Shown here piece after piece: positions 6,746 through 12,980 of a stretch of DNA of 17,455 nucleotides. The stretch covers positions 1 to 17,455 of the forward strand of contig CALBAX010000106.1 of assembly GCA_937926875.1 (NCBI GenBank), read 5' to 3'. Source of the stretch: an uncultured Desulfovibrio sp. Its GTDB lineage: Bacteria; Desulfobacterota; Desulfovibrionia; Desulfovibrionales; Desulfovibrionaceae. The number at the start of each line of letters is the position of its first letter. Position 1 is the first letter of the stretch. The position numbers and the translations under genes are program-made. The notes beneath the pieces were generated by a model. It was not told the DNA's origin. It saw only the letters and a list, made by a program, of their open reading frames with translations, and did not search any database.

Positions 6746-7281
6746 GCCTGAAACTTCTGAGCTTTGAAGACGGCATTGTGAGGATAGGCGGCGAAGAGCT
6801 GCCCGGCCTTCTGTCCGATCTGCGGGTCAGCGGGAAGGTGCGCTTTGACGAACAGAGCGTGGACAAGGCCAGCGGCAAAAAAAAGACGCCGCAGGGCTGG
6901 GAAGACGCGGACATCAGTCTGACGCTGACCCTGCTCACGGATGAGAGCGGCACCTGCTATGACAAACTGGCGGTGCTGGAGGGCTTTTTCAAGAAAACGG
7001 ACGGCAAGGCCAACCCGTCCATCTTTACCGTGGCGAACAGCCATGTGCTGGCGCGCGGCGTGCGGCGGGTGGTGTTTTCGCGCCTGGATTCCTCGGAGTC
7101 GTGCCGGACGGATGAGATCCGGGCCTCGCTGGCCTTTGTGGAGCATAACCCGCCCATCATCAAACAGGAGCGGGCGCAGGCCAGGACGCCCACTCCGGCG
7201 GAGCTGGCGAAGCAGGCGAAGGAAAAGGCCGAGAAAGCCGCCGAACAGCCGGAAACGGTCATCGGGGTGGACGTGCAATGA
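6742..7281 (+). CDS. Putative tail / baseplate hub-adaptor protein
   Basis: The 179-residue protein sits between tape measure and hub, where Mu has gpN, P2 has gpU-type proteins and PBSX has XkdP. It probably joins tube to baseplate hub, but I assign this from position and not from a clear domain. Residues 1-135 are beta-rich with turns GGEELPGLLSDLRVSGKVRF and ADISLTLTLLTDES. The last 40 residues are Ala/Lys/Glu-rich (PTPAELAKQAKEKAEKAAEQ), a likely helix or flexible tail. The ATG overlaps the tape measure stop (ATGA), with GGGAGGG at 6728-6734, so translation is coupled. A longer in-frame start at 6637 would lie inside the tape measure gene and is rejected. Confidence 0.7.
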   Translation: MSLKLLSFEDGIVRIGGEELPGLLSDLRVSGKVRFDEQSVDKASGKKKTPQGWEDADISLTLTLLTDESGTCYDKLAVLEGFFKKTDGKANPSIFTVANSHVLARGVRRVVFSRLDSSESCRTDEIRASLAFVEHNPPIIKQERAQARTPTPAELAKQAKEKAEKAAEQPETVIGVDVQ

Positions 7282-8096
7282 TCGAGGGACTGAACATACG
7301 CTGCAACGTGGGACCGGTGGAGATCCTGCGCAGCCCGTTTCTGGAGCTGGTGTTCCGTCGCTGCGCGGTGCTGAGCCGGGCGACGGTGGTTGTTCCGGAT
7401 CCGGAGGGCGAAGTGCGGTCACGGCTTGCCGTGGGGCAGGCGGTGGCCGTACGCTGGGGTTACCGTGGCGAAGCCGGGATGTGGCAGGAATGGGAAGGCA
7501 CGGTGGAAGGCATCGATCAGCCGCGCCGGGATGCGGACGGCGCGGACGCGGTGGTTGTGCGGGCCGTGGGCCTGGAAAAAGCGCTGACGACCACCATGGT
7601 GACGGAGAGCTTTTACCGGGAGCCGGCGGACGTGGTGGCCCGGCGTCTGCTGGCCCGGACCGGGCTTGCCGTGGGCGCTGTGGAGGTTCCGGGGGAAGTG
7701 CTGCCCTGGCAGGTGTTTTCCGGCGTGTCCGTGGCGCGGGCCATCCGGCAGCTTTCCCATAGCCTGGAGCGCTCTTTCGGGCACGACATGAGCCGCCACG
7801 CGCTGTGGCTGGGGGCATCGGGCCTGACCTGGAGCGCGGGCGATGAACCGGGCGACGTATACAGCGTGGCCACGGCGGAGAATCTGCTTTCCCACACGCC
7901 GCCGGAGACGGCGGACGGGGTGGGCGTGGTGGTTTCCGTGCCGTTGCCGGGGCTGACGCACAGCCGCCTGGTGCATATCCGGGATACCCGTCGCGGCGTT
8001 GACGAAACGGTGCGGGCGCTGACAGTGGCGCATACCTTTCAGGACAGCGGCAACAGTACGGTCATCAGTTACGGCAAGGACACGGGGTGGTTGTAG
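7278..8096 (+). CDS. Baseplate hub protein (P2 gpD / Mu gp44 / T4 gp27-like)
   Basis: At 272 residues and between the adaptor and spike genes, this is the likely hub, a trimeric ring joining tube and spike. Typical features are an opening of short beta strands, a double-psi-like segment (VAVRWGYRG, then WEGTVEGIDQPR), the central SFYREPADVVARRLLARTGL helix, and the FSGVSVARAIRQLSHSLER segment at about residues 150-170. The latter resembles the D/gp44 pattern of a conserved helix preceding a final beta domain. The final part has repeated beta strands (GVGVVVSVPLPGLTHSRLVHI). It starts with an ATGA overlap with the previous stop, which supports coupled translation. It ends one base before the spike gene. 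Confidence 0.75.
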   Translation: MIEGLNIRCNVGPVEILRSPFLELVFRRCAVLSRATVVVPDPEGEVRSRLAVGQAVAVRWGYRGEAGMWQEWEGTVEGIDQPRRDADGADAVVVRAVGLEKALTTTMVTESFYREPADVVARRLLARTGLAVGAVEVPGEVLPWQVFSGVSVARAIRQLSHSLERSFGHDMSRHALWLGASGLTWSAGDEPGDVYSVATAENLLSHTPPETADGVGVVVSVPLPGLTHSRLVHIRDTRRGVDETVRALTVAHTFQDSGNSTVISYGKDTGWL

Positions 8097-8097
8097 C

Positions 8098-8856
8098 ATG
8101 GACGACAGTCAGGGCAAACGGGATCTGGTGGGCCTGATCCGCAAGCTGGTGGAACTGGCCATGCCGGACTTGCGGCATTATTACCGCCTGCCCCGGAAGG
8201 CCAGGGTGGTGGCCGTGTACGCGAGCGACGGGGAATATTTTTGCGACGTGCAGCCGCTCCGGAACGACGAAAGCGCGGATCCGAAGGAACCGGCGGTGCC
8301 GCGTGTGGCCCTGCCCGTGCTGTGGGGCGGCCCGGATCGCGGCGTGGTCTGCCCGCCGGTGCCCGGCGTGCTGTGCGACCTGGCGTATTACGACGGGGAC
8401 CCGAACTATCCGTATATCGCCAATATCCGCTGGGGCGGCGGCATGAACGCGCCCAAAGCGGCGCTGAACGAATTTGTCATCCAACTTGAGAACGGCGTGG
8501 AACTGCGCATCGACAAGGACAAGCGCGTGGTGACGCTGACGCCGCAGGACGTGCGGACGGAAGCGGGGAAAAGCTGGACGGTCCAGGCCGGGGACAACGC
8601 GACGATCCAGGCGGGCAAGGACGCCACCGTGCAGGCCGGGAACGTGGCCAACATTGTTGCGCCGCTCATCAATCTGCAAGGCCGCGTGGTCTGCAAGGCG
8701 TTTGACGGACAAGGCAAGGGCCAGGCGGAATTTGAGGGGGACGTGGTGATCCGGGGCGACCAGGAGGTGACGGGCAACACGACGACCGGCGGCAGCAGCC
8801 GTGTGACCGGGGATTCCTATGCCGGAAGCCGCAGCGGGGGAAGCTGCCCGCATTAG
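8098..8856 (+). CDS. Baseplate spike protein (gpV / Mu gp45-like puncturing device)
   Basis: The 252-residue product has the layout of gpV-type spikes: a short helical N-terminus, an OB-fold region at about residues 35-115 (ARVVAVYASDGEYFCDVQPL through GVLCDLAYYDGDPNYPYIANI), and a C-terminal beta-helix. The needle shows short strand repeats at about residues 161-190 (TVQAGDNATIQAGKDATVQAGN seen as three TxQAG turns), then GDVVIRGDQEVTGNTTTGG turns. The C-terminus ends in RSGGSCPH. It lacks a clear HxH iron motif of the P2 type, though a single terminal His and Cys could still bind metal. The start lies one base after the hub stop with only a weak ribosome site, so coupling is likely. Confidence 0.85.
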   Translation: MDDSQGKRDLVGLIRKLVELAMPDLRHYYRLPRKARVVAVYASDGEYFCDVQPLRNDESADPKEPAVPRVALPVLWGGPDRGVVCPPVPGVLCDLAYYDGDPNYPYIANIRWGGGMNAPKAALNEFVIQLENGVELRIDKDKRVVTLTPQDVRTEAGKSWTVQAGDNATIQAGKDATVQAGNVANIVAPLINLQGRVVCKAFDGQGKGQAEFEGDVVIRGDQEVTGNTTTGGSSRVTGDSYAGSRSGGSCPH

Positions 8857-8900
8857 CGCCATTCTCATTTATGGTGCAAAAAACAGGCGGGGAAAGCCCC

Positions 8901-8940
8901 CGAAAAACTTCGCATGGAGCGCGTCCTTTCCGGGCGTGCT
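8901..8940 (+). repeat. Dispersed 40-bp element, copy 2
   Basis: 39 of 40 bases match 3611-3650. The one change (T at 8937) turns a G-C pair into G-U in the stem, so the fold is kept. It lies in the only sizeable gap within the baseplate genes. Confidence 0.9.
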
Positions 8941-8950
8941 CCCTTTTTTT
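8917..8950 (+). terminator. Rho-independent terminator after the spike gene
   Basis: Arms GAGCGCGTCC (8917-8926) and GGGCGTGCTC (8932-8941) with a TTTCC loop are followed by CC and seven T (8944-8950). The T tract is better than that of the first copy. A further small stem CGGGG/CCCCG lies just upstream (about 8888-8902). Read-through or antitermination would be required for the wedge genes to be transcribed from the same promoter; no clear sigma-70-type promoter is visible in the short gap before the next gene. Confidence 0.8.
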
Positions 8951-8966
8951 GTGCCAGTATTTTCCC

Positions 8967-9440
8967 ATGAGCAGTGTAACGACAGATCTTTGGGGGCAGG
9001 ATATCGCCCTGGACGACAGCGGGCAGGCCCGCGTGGCGGCCAACGGGGAACTTTTGCTGACAAACGGCGTGGACACCGGTCTTCAGGACATACGGCTGCG
9101 GCTGTTCACCCGCCTGGGCAGCCTGTTCTATGACCGGGAGTTCGGGTCTTTGCTGTATGACTGGATTCTGGAGGATTCCACGGCGGGGAGCCGCGCGGCC
9201 TTTGAGAGCGAGGTCATCCTGCGGGTGGAGGAAGATCCGCGTGTGGAGACCGGTTCGGTACGCTGCACGGTCACGGCCTGGGATGCCCGGTCCATCACGG
9301 CGTTGGTGCGCTGGCGTTTTCTGGAGGAAGACACGCCGCTGAACCTGGTTTTGCAGGTGAACAAGCTGACAAGGGAAATGGTGATCGAAGATGCCGACCC
9401 AAGAACAGATACCTTTGCCCCGTGTTTCCCGAACGATTGA
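8967..9440 (+). CDS. Baseplate wedge protein (gpW / T4 gp25-like)
   Basis: The 157-residue protein has the gp25 lysozyme-like wedge pattern: LTNGVDTGLQDIRLRLFTRL, then GSLFYDREFGSLLYDW at about residues 52-67, and a C-terminal beta half (RVETGSVRCTVTAWD, LNLVLQVNKLTRE). In contractile injection systems this protein links wedge to the sheath start. I chose ATG at 8967 because the protein family starts just here. A longer in-frame start at 8871 would make the terminator repeat coding and has no ribosome site. The chosen start also lacks a Shine-Dalgarno sequence (GTATTTTCCC precedes it), which is odd among these well-marked genes. The 3' end overlaps the next gene by 50 nt. Confidence 0.8.
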   Translation: MSSVTTDLWGQDIALDDSGQARVAANGELLLTNGVDTGLQDIRLRLFTRLGSLFYDREFGSLLYDWILEDSTAGSRAAFESEVILRVEEDPRVETGSVRCTVTAWDARSITALVRWRFLEEDTPLNLVLQVNKLTREMVIEDADPRTDTFAPCFPND

Positions 9441-10578
9441 AGACGTCCGGGCGTCGGTGTTCGGCTATGTGGAGACGGTGCAGGACAGGCTTGCTGCCCA
9501 CGGCTATCTGCCCGCGCGGCTGAACCTGAACAAGGGCGTGGTTCGCGGCCTGCTGGAAATTTTCTGCTGGGGCTACTGGCAGATCTACAGCCTGTTGCAG
9601 CGGCTGCTCGCGCAGGCGACGCCGTCCAGCGCCACGGGGGAATGGCTGGACATGCACGCGGCCAGTGTGGCCCTTTCCCGCCGTGCGGCGACCAAGGCAC
9701 GGGGCAAGGTGCGCTTTTTACGGGCCGCGCAGGGAAGTTTGGAGGCGAACGTCACCATCCCCGCCGGGCGCATCGTGCGTACGCTGCCGGACGGCGCGGG
9801 GCGGATTTACCGCTACGGCACCCAGGCCGCGGCCGTGCTGCCCGCCGGGGCGGACTTTGTGGACGTGCCGGTGGAAGCGGAGGACTACGGGGCGGCGGCC
9901 AACGCCGGCGCCGGGCAGATATGCGAACTGGTGACGCCGGTTACGGGCGTATCCGGCGTCACCAATCCTGCGGGATGGCTGACGGAGGAAGGGGCGGACG
10001 AGGAAACGGACGCACAACTGCGGGAGCGTTACGCCCTGCAATGGCAGGCCAGCAACGGCTGCACCAAATATGCCTATATGGCCTGGGCCTTGTCCGTGCC
10101 GGGCGTGACCTCCGTTTCCATCCTGGACCAGCATCCGCGCGGCCAGGGCACGGTGGACATCGTGGTGCGGGGGGCGGACGTGCTGCCCACGGCGGCCCTG
10201 CTGGAGAAGGTGCGGGCGGCCATAGCCCCGAACACGCCCATCAATGACGACTGGCTGGTGAAAGGCCCGACACTGGTATCCGCCGCTCTGGACGGGACGC
10301 TGGAATACACGACGGGCGACCCCGACGCCATCAGGGCGCAGGCCGAGAACCGGCTGCGCGCGCTGTTCGCGGAGACAAGCCCGCTGGCGGACGTGACGGC
10401 CCTGCAGATCGGGCAGGACCTGACGCTCGACCTGCTGACCCATACGGTCATGGCCGTTCCGGGCGTCAAGCGGGTGACATGGGCAAGCCCGGCGCAGGAC
10501 GTGCTGCCGGTCCCGGCGGACGGCGTGGCATGCCTGGAAAGCCTTGCCCTGCGCGCCGTCAGGGCCGAGGAAGCGTAA
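9391..10578 (+). CDS. Baseplate J-like wedge protein (Mu gp47 / P2 gpJ family)
   Basis: The 395-residue product matches the Baseplate_J family (PF04865), the main wedge component. Visible are SATGEWLDMHAASVALSRR (about 75-95), the ARGKVRF beta strand and VTIPAGRIVRT at about 100-130, a central beta domain with GAGQICELVTPVTGVSGVTN, the ETDAQLRERY signature at about 205-214, and DIVVRGADVLP. The C-terminal part ends with DLLTHTVMAVPGVKRVTW. It begins inside the W gene, 50 nt before the W stop, in another frame; no better start exists nearby without losing N-terminal sequence. It ends 2 nt before the GTG of the next gene. Confidence 0.85.
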   Translation: MPTQEQIPLPRVSRTIEDVRASVFGYVETVQDRLAAHGYLPARLNLNKGVVRGLLEIFCWGYWQIYSLLQRLLAQATPSSATGEWLDMHAASVALSRRAATKARGKVRFLRAAQGSLEANVTIPAGRIVRTLPDGAGRIYRYGTQAAAVLPAGADFVDVPVEAEDYGAAANAGAGQICELVTPVTGVSGVTNPAGWLTEEGADEETDAQLRERYALQWQASNGCTKYAYMAWALSVPGVTSVSILDQHPRGQGTVDIVVRGADVLPTAALLEKVRAAIAPNTPINDDWLVKGPTLVSAALDGTLEYTTGDPDAIRAQAENRLRALFAETSPLADVTALQIGQDLTLDLLTHTVMAVPGVKRVTWASPAQDVLPVPADGVACLESLALRAVRAEEA

Positions 10579-10580
10579 CC

Positions 10581-12419
10581 GTGTCCGAGTTCTGGAAATA
10601 TTTTCACGACAGGCTGGCCTGGCCGCTGATCCACGCGCCCGGCCCCCTGTCCGGCCTTGTCCGGGGCATGGCACTGGCGCTGGACAGCGCACGGGACGAC
10701 ATCGTGTATTTCCGCCGCCAGTGGTTCCCCGGGCTATGCGAGGCGGGGCTGGTGCCGGATTTCGGCGCCGGGCGCGGGCTGGTGCGGCACCCGAAGGAGA
10801 CGGCGGAGCAGTTCCGCGCCCGTGTGGTGAACGCCTGGCGCTGGCACCAGCTTGGCGGCAGGACCGAGGGCCTGCCGGAAATCCTGCGCTTCTACGGCTT
10901 CGAGACAGTGCGGATCGACAACATGCGCCAGTGGCAGCCCGGTCGCTGGGCGGAATTCCAGATCGGCCTTGCGACACCGGCCACGCAGGCGGAGCAGCAG
11001 GCCCTGCTGGCCGATCTGGATACGCTGCTGTGGCTGGTCAACGAGTACAAGCCCGCCCGCTCGGTGCTGGCCCGCGTGTACACGGACACCTACAATGTGC
11101 CGCCGCTGATCTGGAGCCGGGGCTTCTGGAGCGGGGACTACTGGTCGCGCTTCTCCGGCACGGCATGGCCGGGCGAGGAGGGAGGGGACGACCTCGTGGT
11201 GTCGTTCGGCATGGCGCACCGCGTGATGTCCGATCCCTATCTGACCGGGGGGTGGCTGGCCGCCCTCTGCCATACACAGACGCATGCGTTCCGCATACCG
11301 TATGTTGACCGCTTCATCTGGAGCCGGAGCGCCTGGAGCGACAGCATCCTCCGCAATCACGGCTTTGTTTGCGGACAGCTTTTGAGCGTGCACTGGTGCG
11401 ATCTGCTGTACGAGTCCTCCGCCTGGTGCGGGCCGTGGCCGCCGAGGCCGTGGGCCGTCAATATCCGCTGGGATCGCCGCCTGCCTGCCTGGAGCATGTT
11501 TGCGCAGGCATGGAGCAGATCGCAGCTGATGTACGCGGACCGCCCCGCAGACGGCGGCTGGGGCGACATCAACGCCACATGGAGCGTGCCGCTGGTGACC
11601 GTCATCGGCAGGCCGCCGCGCTGGGGCGCGTTTGCCTGGAGCGAGCAGGAACCGGCCCTGCGCCACATCCGTGTGGACGAGCAGTTCCACGATGTGCGCG
11701 GCCTGTCGACGCTGCTGTTCCGCCCCGAACCGGGCACGGGCCATGCCGCCGGGGTGGCGGCCCTGCGGGCATTCCATGTGCCGCACCACGACAGGGCGGT
11801 CTGGAGCCGGACGCGGTGGTCGGACGTGTTTCCGCGCAGTCATGGTTTTGTCATGCGGCAGGACATGGCGAGCTTTGCGGGACAGGTGTTTTATGCGCCC
11901 GCCGCGTGGAGCGGCCCGTGGCCTGCGCGTCCCTGGGGCGTTGTCGTTGGCTACGACAGGCCCCGCGAGGATTGGGCGATGGTCTCCCAGGCATGGAGCA
12001 GGTCGCAGCTGATGTACGCGGATCGCCCCGCAGACGGCGGCTGGGGCGACATCAACGCCACATGGAGCGTGCCGCTGGTGACCGTCATCGGCAGGCCGCC
12101 GCGCTGGGGCGCGTTTGCCTGGAGCGAGCAGGAACCGGCCCTGCGCCACATCCGTGTGGACGAGCAGTACCGCGATGTGCGCGGCCTGTCGGCGGCCCCG
12201 TTTTGGCCCGATACGGGCATGGGGATGGCAGTCATGGAAGCGGCCGGCGCCGGCCATGTGGTCTATGCGGACAGGCATGCCTGGAGCCGGAGCGCGTGGT
12301 CCGACGCCTTTCCCGGCAACCGGGGCTTTGCCGGCAGTCAATGCATGGCACAACTGACCGGGGAGCTGTTTACGCGCCCCTGGGGCATGTCCATCACAGC
12401 AATACAAGGAGAGGAGTAA
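10581..12419 (+). CDS. Tail protein I-like wedge protein with long Trp-rich repeat extension
   Basis: The start is a GTG at 10581 with GAGGAAG at 10567-10573; a longer ORF would run into the J gene. The product is 612 residues. Residues 1-170 resemble the P2 gpI / Mu gp48 family: a helical part, the HPKETAEQFRARVVNAWRWH segment, LGGRTEGLPEILRFYGFETV, and WAEFQIGL. Family members are usually about 180-220 residues. Residues 171-612 are an extra Trp-rich part of about 2.5 units of roughly 161 residues, with WSR motifs at residues 178, 247, 408 and 568. Each is followed by a FWSG or xxWSD turn. Residues 309-376 and 470-537 are nearly identical. The extension is probably beta-rich, and a glycan- or receptor-binding role is an inference. 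Confidence 0.75.
   Translation: MSEFWKYFHDRLAWPLIHAPGPLSGLVRGMALALDSARDDIVYFRRQWFPGLCEAGLVPDFGAGRGLVRHPKETAEQFRARVVNAWRWHQLGGRTEGLPEILRFYGFETVRIDNMRQWQPGRWAEFQIGLATPATQAEQQALLADLDTLLWLVNEYKPARSVLARVYTDTYNVPPLIWSRGFWSGDYWSRFSGTAWPGEEGGDDLVVSFGMAHRVMSDPYLTGGWLAALCHTQTHAFRIPYVDRFIWSRSAWSDSILRNHGFVCGQLLSVHWCDLLYESSAWCGPWPPRPWAVNIRWDRRLPAWSMFAQAWSRSQLMYADRPADGGWGDINATWSVPLVTVIGRPPRWGAFAWSEQEPALRHIRVDEQFHDVRGLSTLLFRPEPGTGHAAGVAALRAFHVPHHDRAVWSRTRWSDVFPRSHGFVMRQDMASFAGQVFYAPAAWSGPWPARPWGVVVGYDRPREDWAMVSQAWSRSQLMYADRPADGGWGDINATWSVPLVTVIGRPPRWGAFAWSEQEPALRHIRVDEQYRDVRGLSAAPFWPDTGMGMAVMEAAGAGHVVYADRHAWSRSAWSDAFPGNRGFAGSQCMAQLTGELFTRPWGMSITAIQGEE
11505..11708 (+). repeat. 204-bp internal direct repeat, copy 1
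   Basis: Copy 2 at 11988-12191 is identical except at four positions (11519, 11540, 11686, 11689), spacing 483 bp. Two differences are silent (AGA/AGG, GAC/GAT), and two change residues (Phe to Tyr, His to Arg). Flanking parts of each unit align only at protein level. Confidence 0.95.
11988..12191 (+). repeat. 204-bp internal direct repeat, copy 2
   Basis: This is the partner of 11505-11708, with 200 of 204 bases identical. The sharp edge between near-identity and divergence on both sides suggests recent gene conversion or duplication of this section. Confidence 0.95.
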
Positions 12420-12953
12420 ATGGGAACTCTTGCGACACTGACCAAATCCGGGCGGGCGGCCATCGCCTCGGCCATTGCGGCCCGGCCCCTGCATCTGGCG
12501 TGGGGAACCGGCCGTGAGGAATGGGACAGGCAGGAGGATGACGCGCTGCCGTCCCTGGTGGAGCGCACGGAACTGTTCAGCGAGGTGGGCCGGCGCACGG
12601 CCAGCGCGGTGGGCTTTGCGGAACCTGACGAGGCGGGCGGCATCGTGGTGCCCGTGGGCACGCGGCCGGACGGCACGGTGGAGGTGGCGCGCTACCGCCA
12701 AAGCACGGAGGCCACCCCCTATCTGTATGTGCGCGTGAATTACGACTTTGCGGATGCCGGCAATGCCGTCATCCGCGAGCTGGGCATTTTTATGGATACC
12801 GTGACGAAAGAGGGGTTGCCGCCCGGACAGCTGTACTTCACGCCGGCGGAACTGGAGGACCCCGGCCGCCTGCTGGCCGCGCAGATACTGCGACCGTCTA
12901 TCCTGCGCTCGCCCGCCGTGCGGCAGACCATCGAATTCGTCCTGCCCATCTAG
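12420..12953 (+). CDS. Phage tail-collar-fibre-like protein
   Basis: The 177-residue protein starts at an ATG adjoining the previous TAA, with AGGAGAGGAG upstream. Its layout recalls the N-terminal domain of tail collar fibres (DUF3751-like): a leading helix (TLTKSGRAAIASAIAARP), the LHLAWGTG strand, LVERTELFSEVGRR, then a YLYVRVNYDFADAG segment and VIRELGIFMDT, where the collar domain usually has an xREIGLFD motif. The end is IEFVLPI. I assign it as a small tail-tip or fibre-attachment protein with moderate confidence; exact family is not certain. It is followed by the DUF4815-like gene, a usual partner in phages that have that family. Confidence 0.6.
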   Translation: MGTLATLTKSGRAAIASAIAARPLHLAWGTGREEWDRQEDDALPSLVERTELFSEVGRRTASAVGFAEPDEAGGIVVPVGTRPDGTVEVARYRQSTEATPYLYVRVNYDFADAGNAVIRELGIFMDTVTKEGLPPGQLYFTPAELEDPGRLLAAQILRPSILRSPAVRQTIEFVLPI

Positions 12954-12980
12954 GCTGAAAATGCTCCAAGAGAGGGAAAT

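Noticed and set aside
8871..8966. Upstream ATG for the W gene
   Set aside because: It would translate the 40-bp terminator repeat and give a basic N-terminus not expected for gp25-like proteins.
10479..10580. Upstream ATG for the I-like gene
   Set aside because: It would overlap the J gene by about 100 nt; GTG at 10581 has GAGGAAG 7 nt upstream and gives a normal gpI-like N-terminus.
11505..12191. Diversity-generating retroelement template/variable pair
   Set aside because: The two copies differ at only four bases and not mainly at adenines of one copy. Both lie within one coding frame, and no reverse transcriptase gene is in the window.
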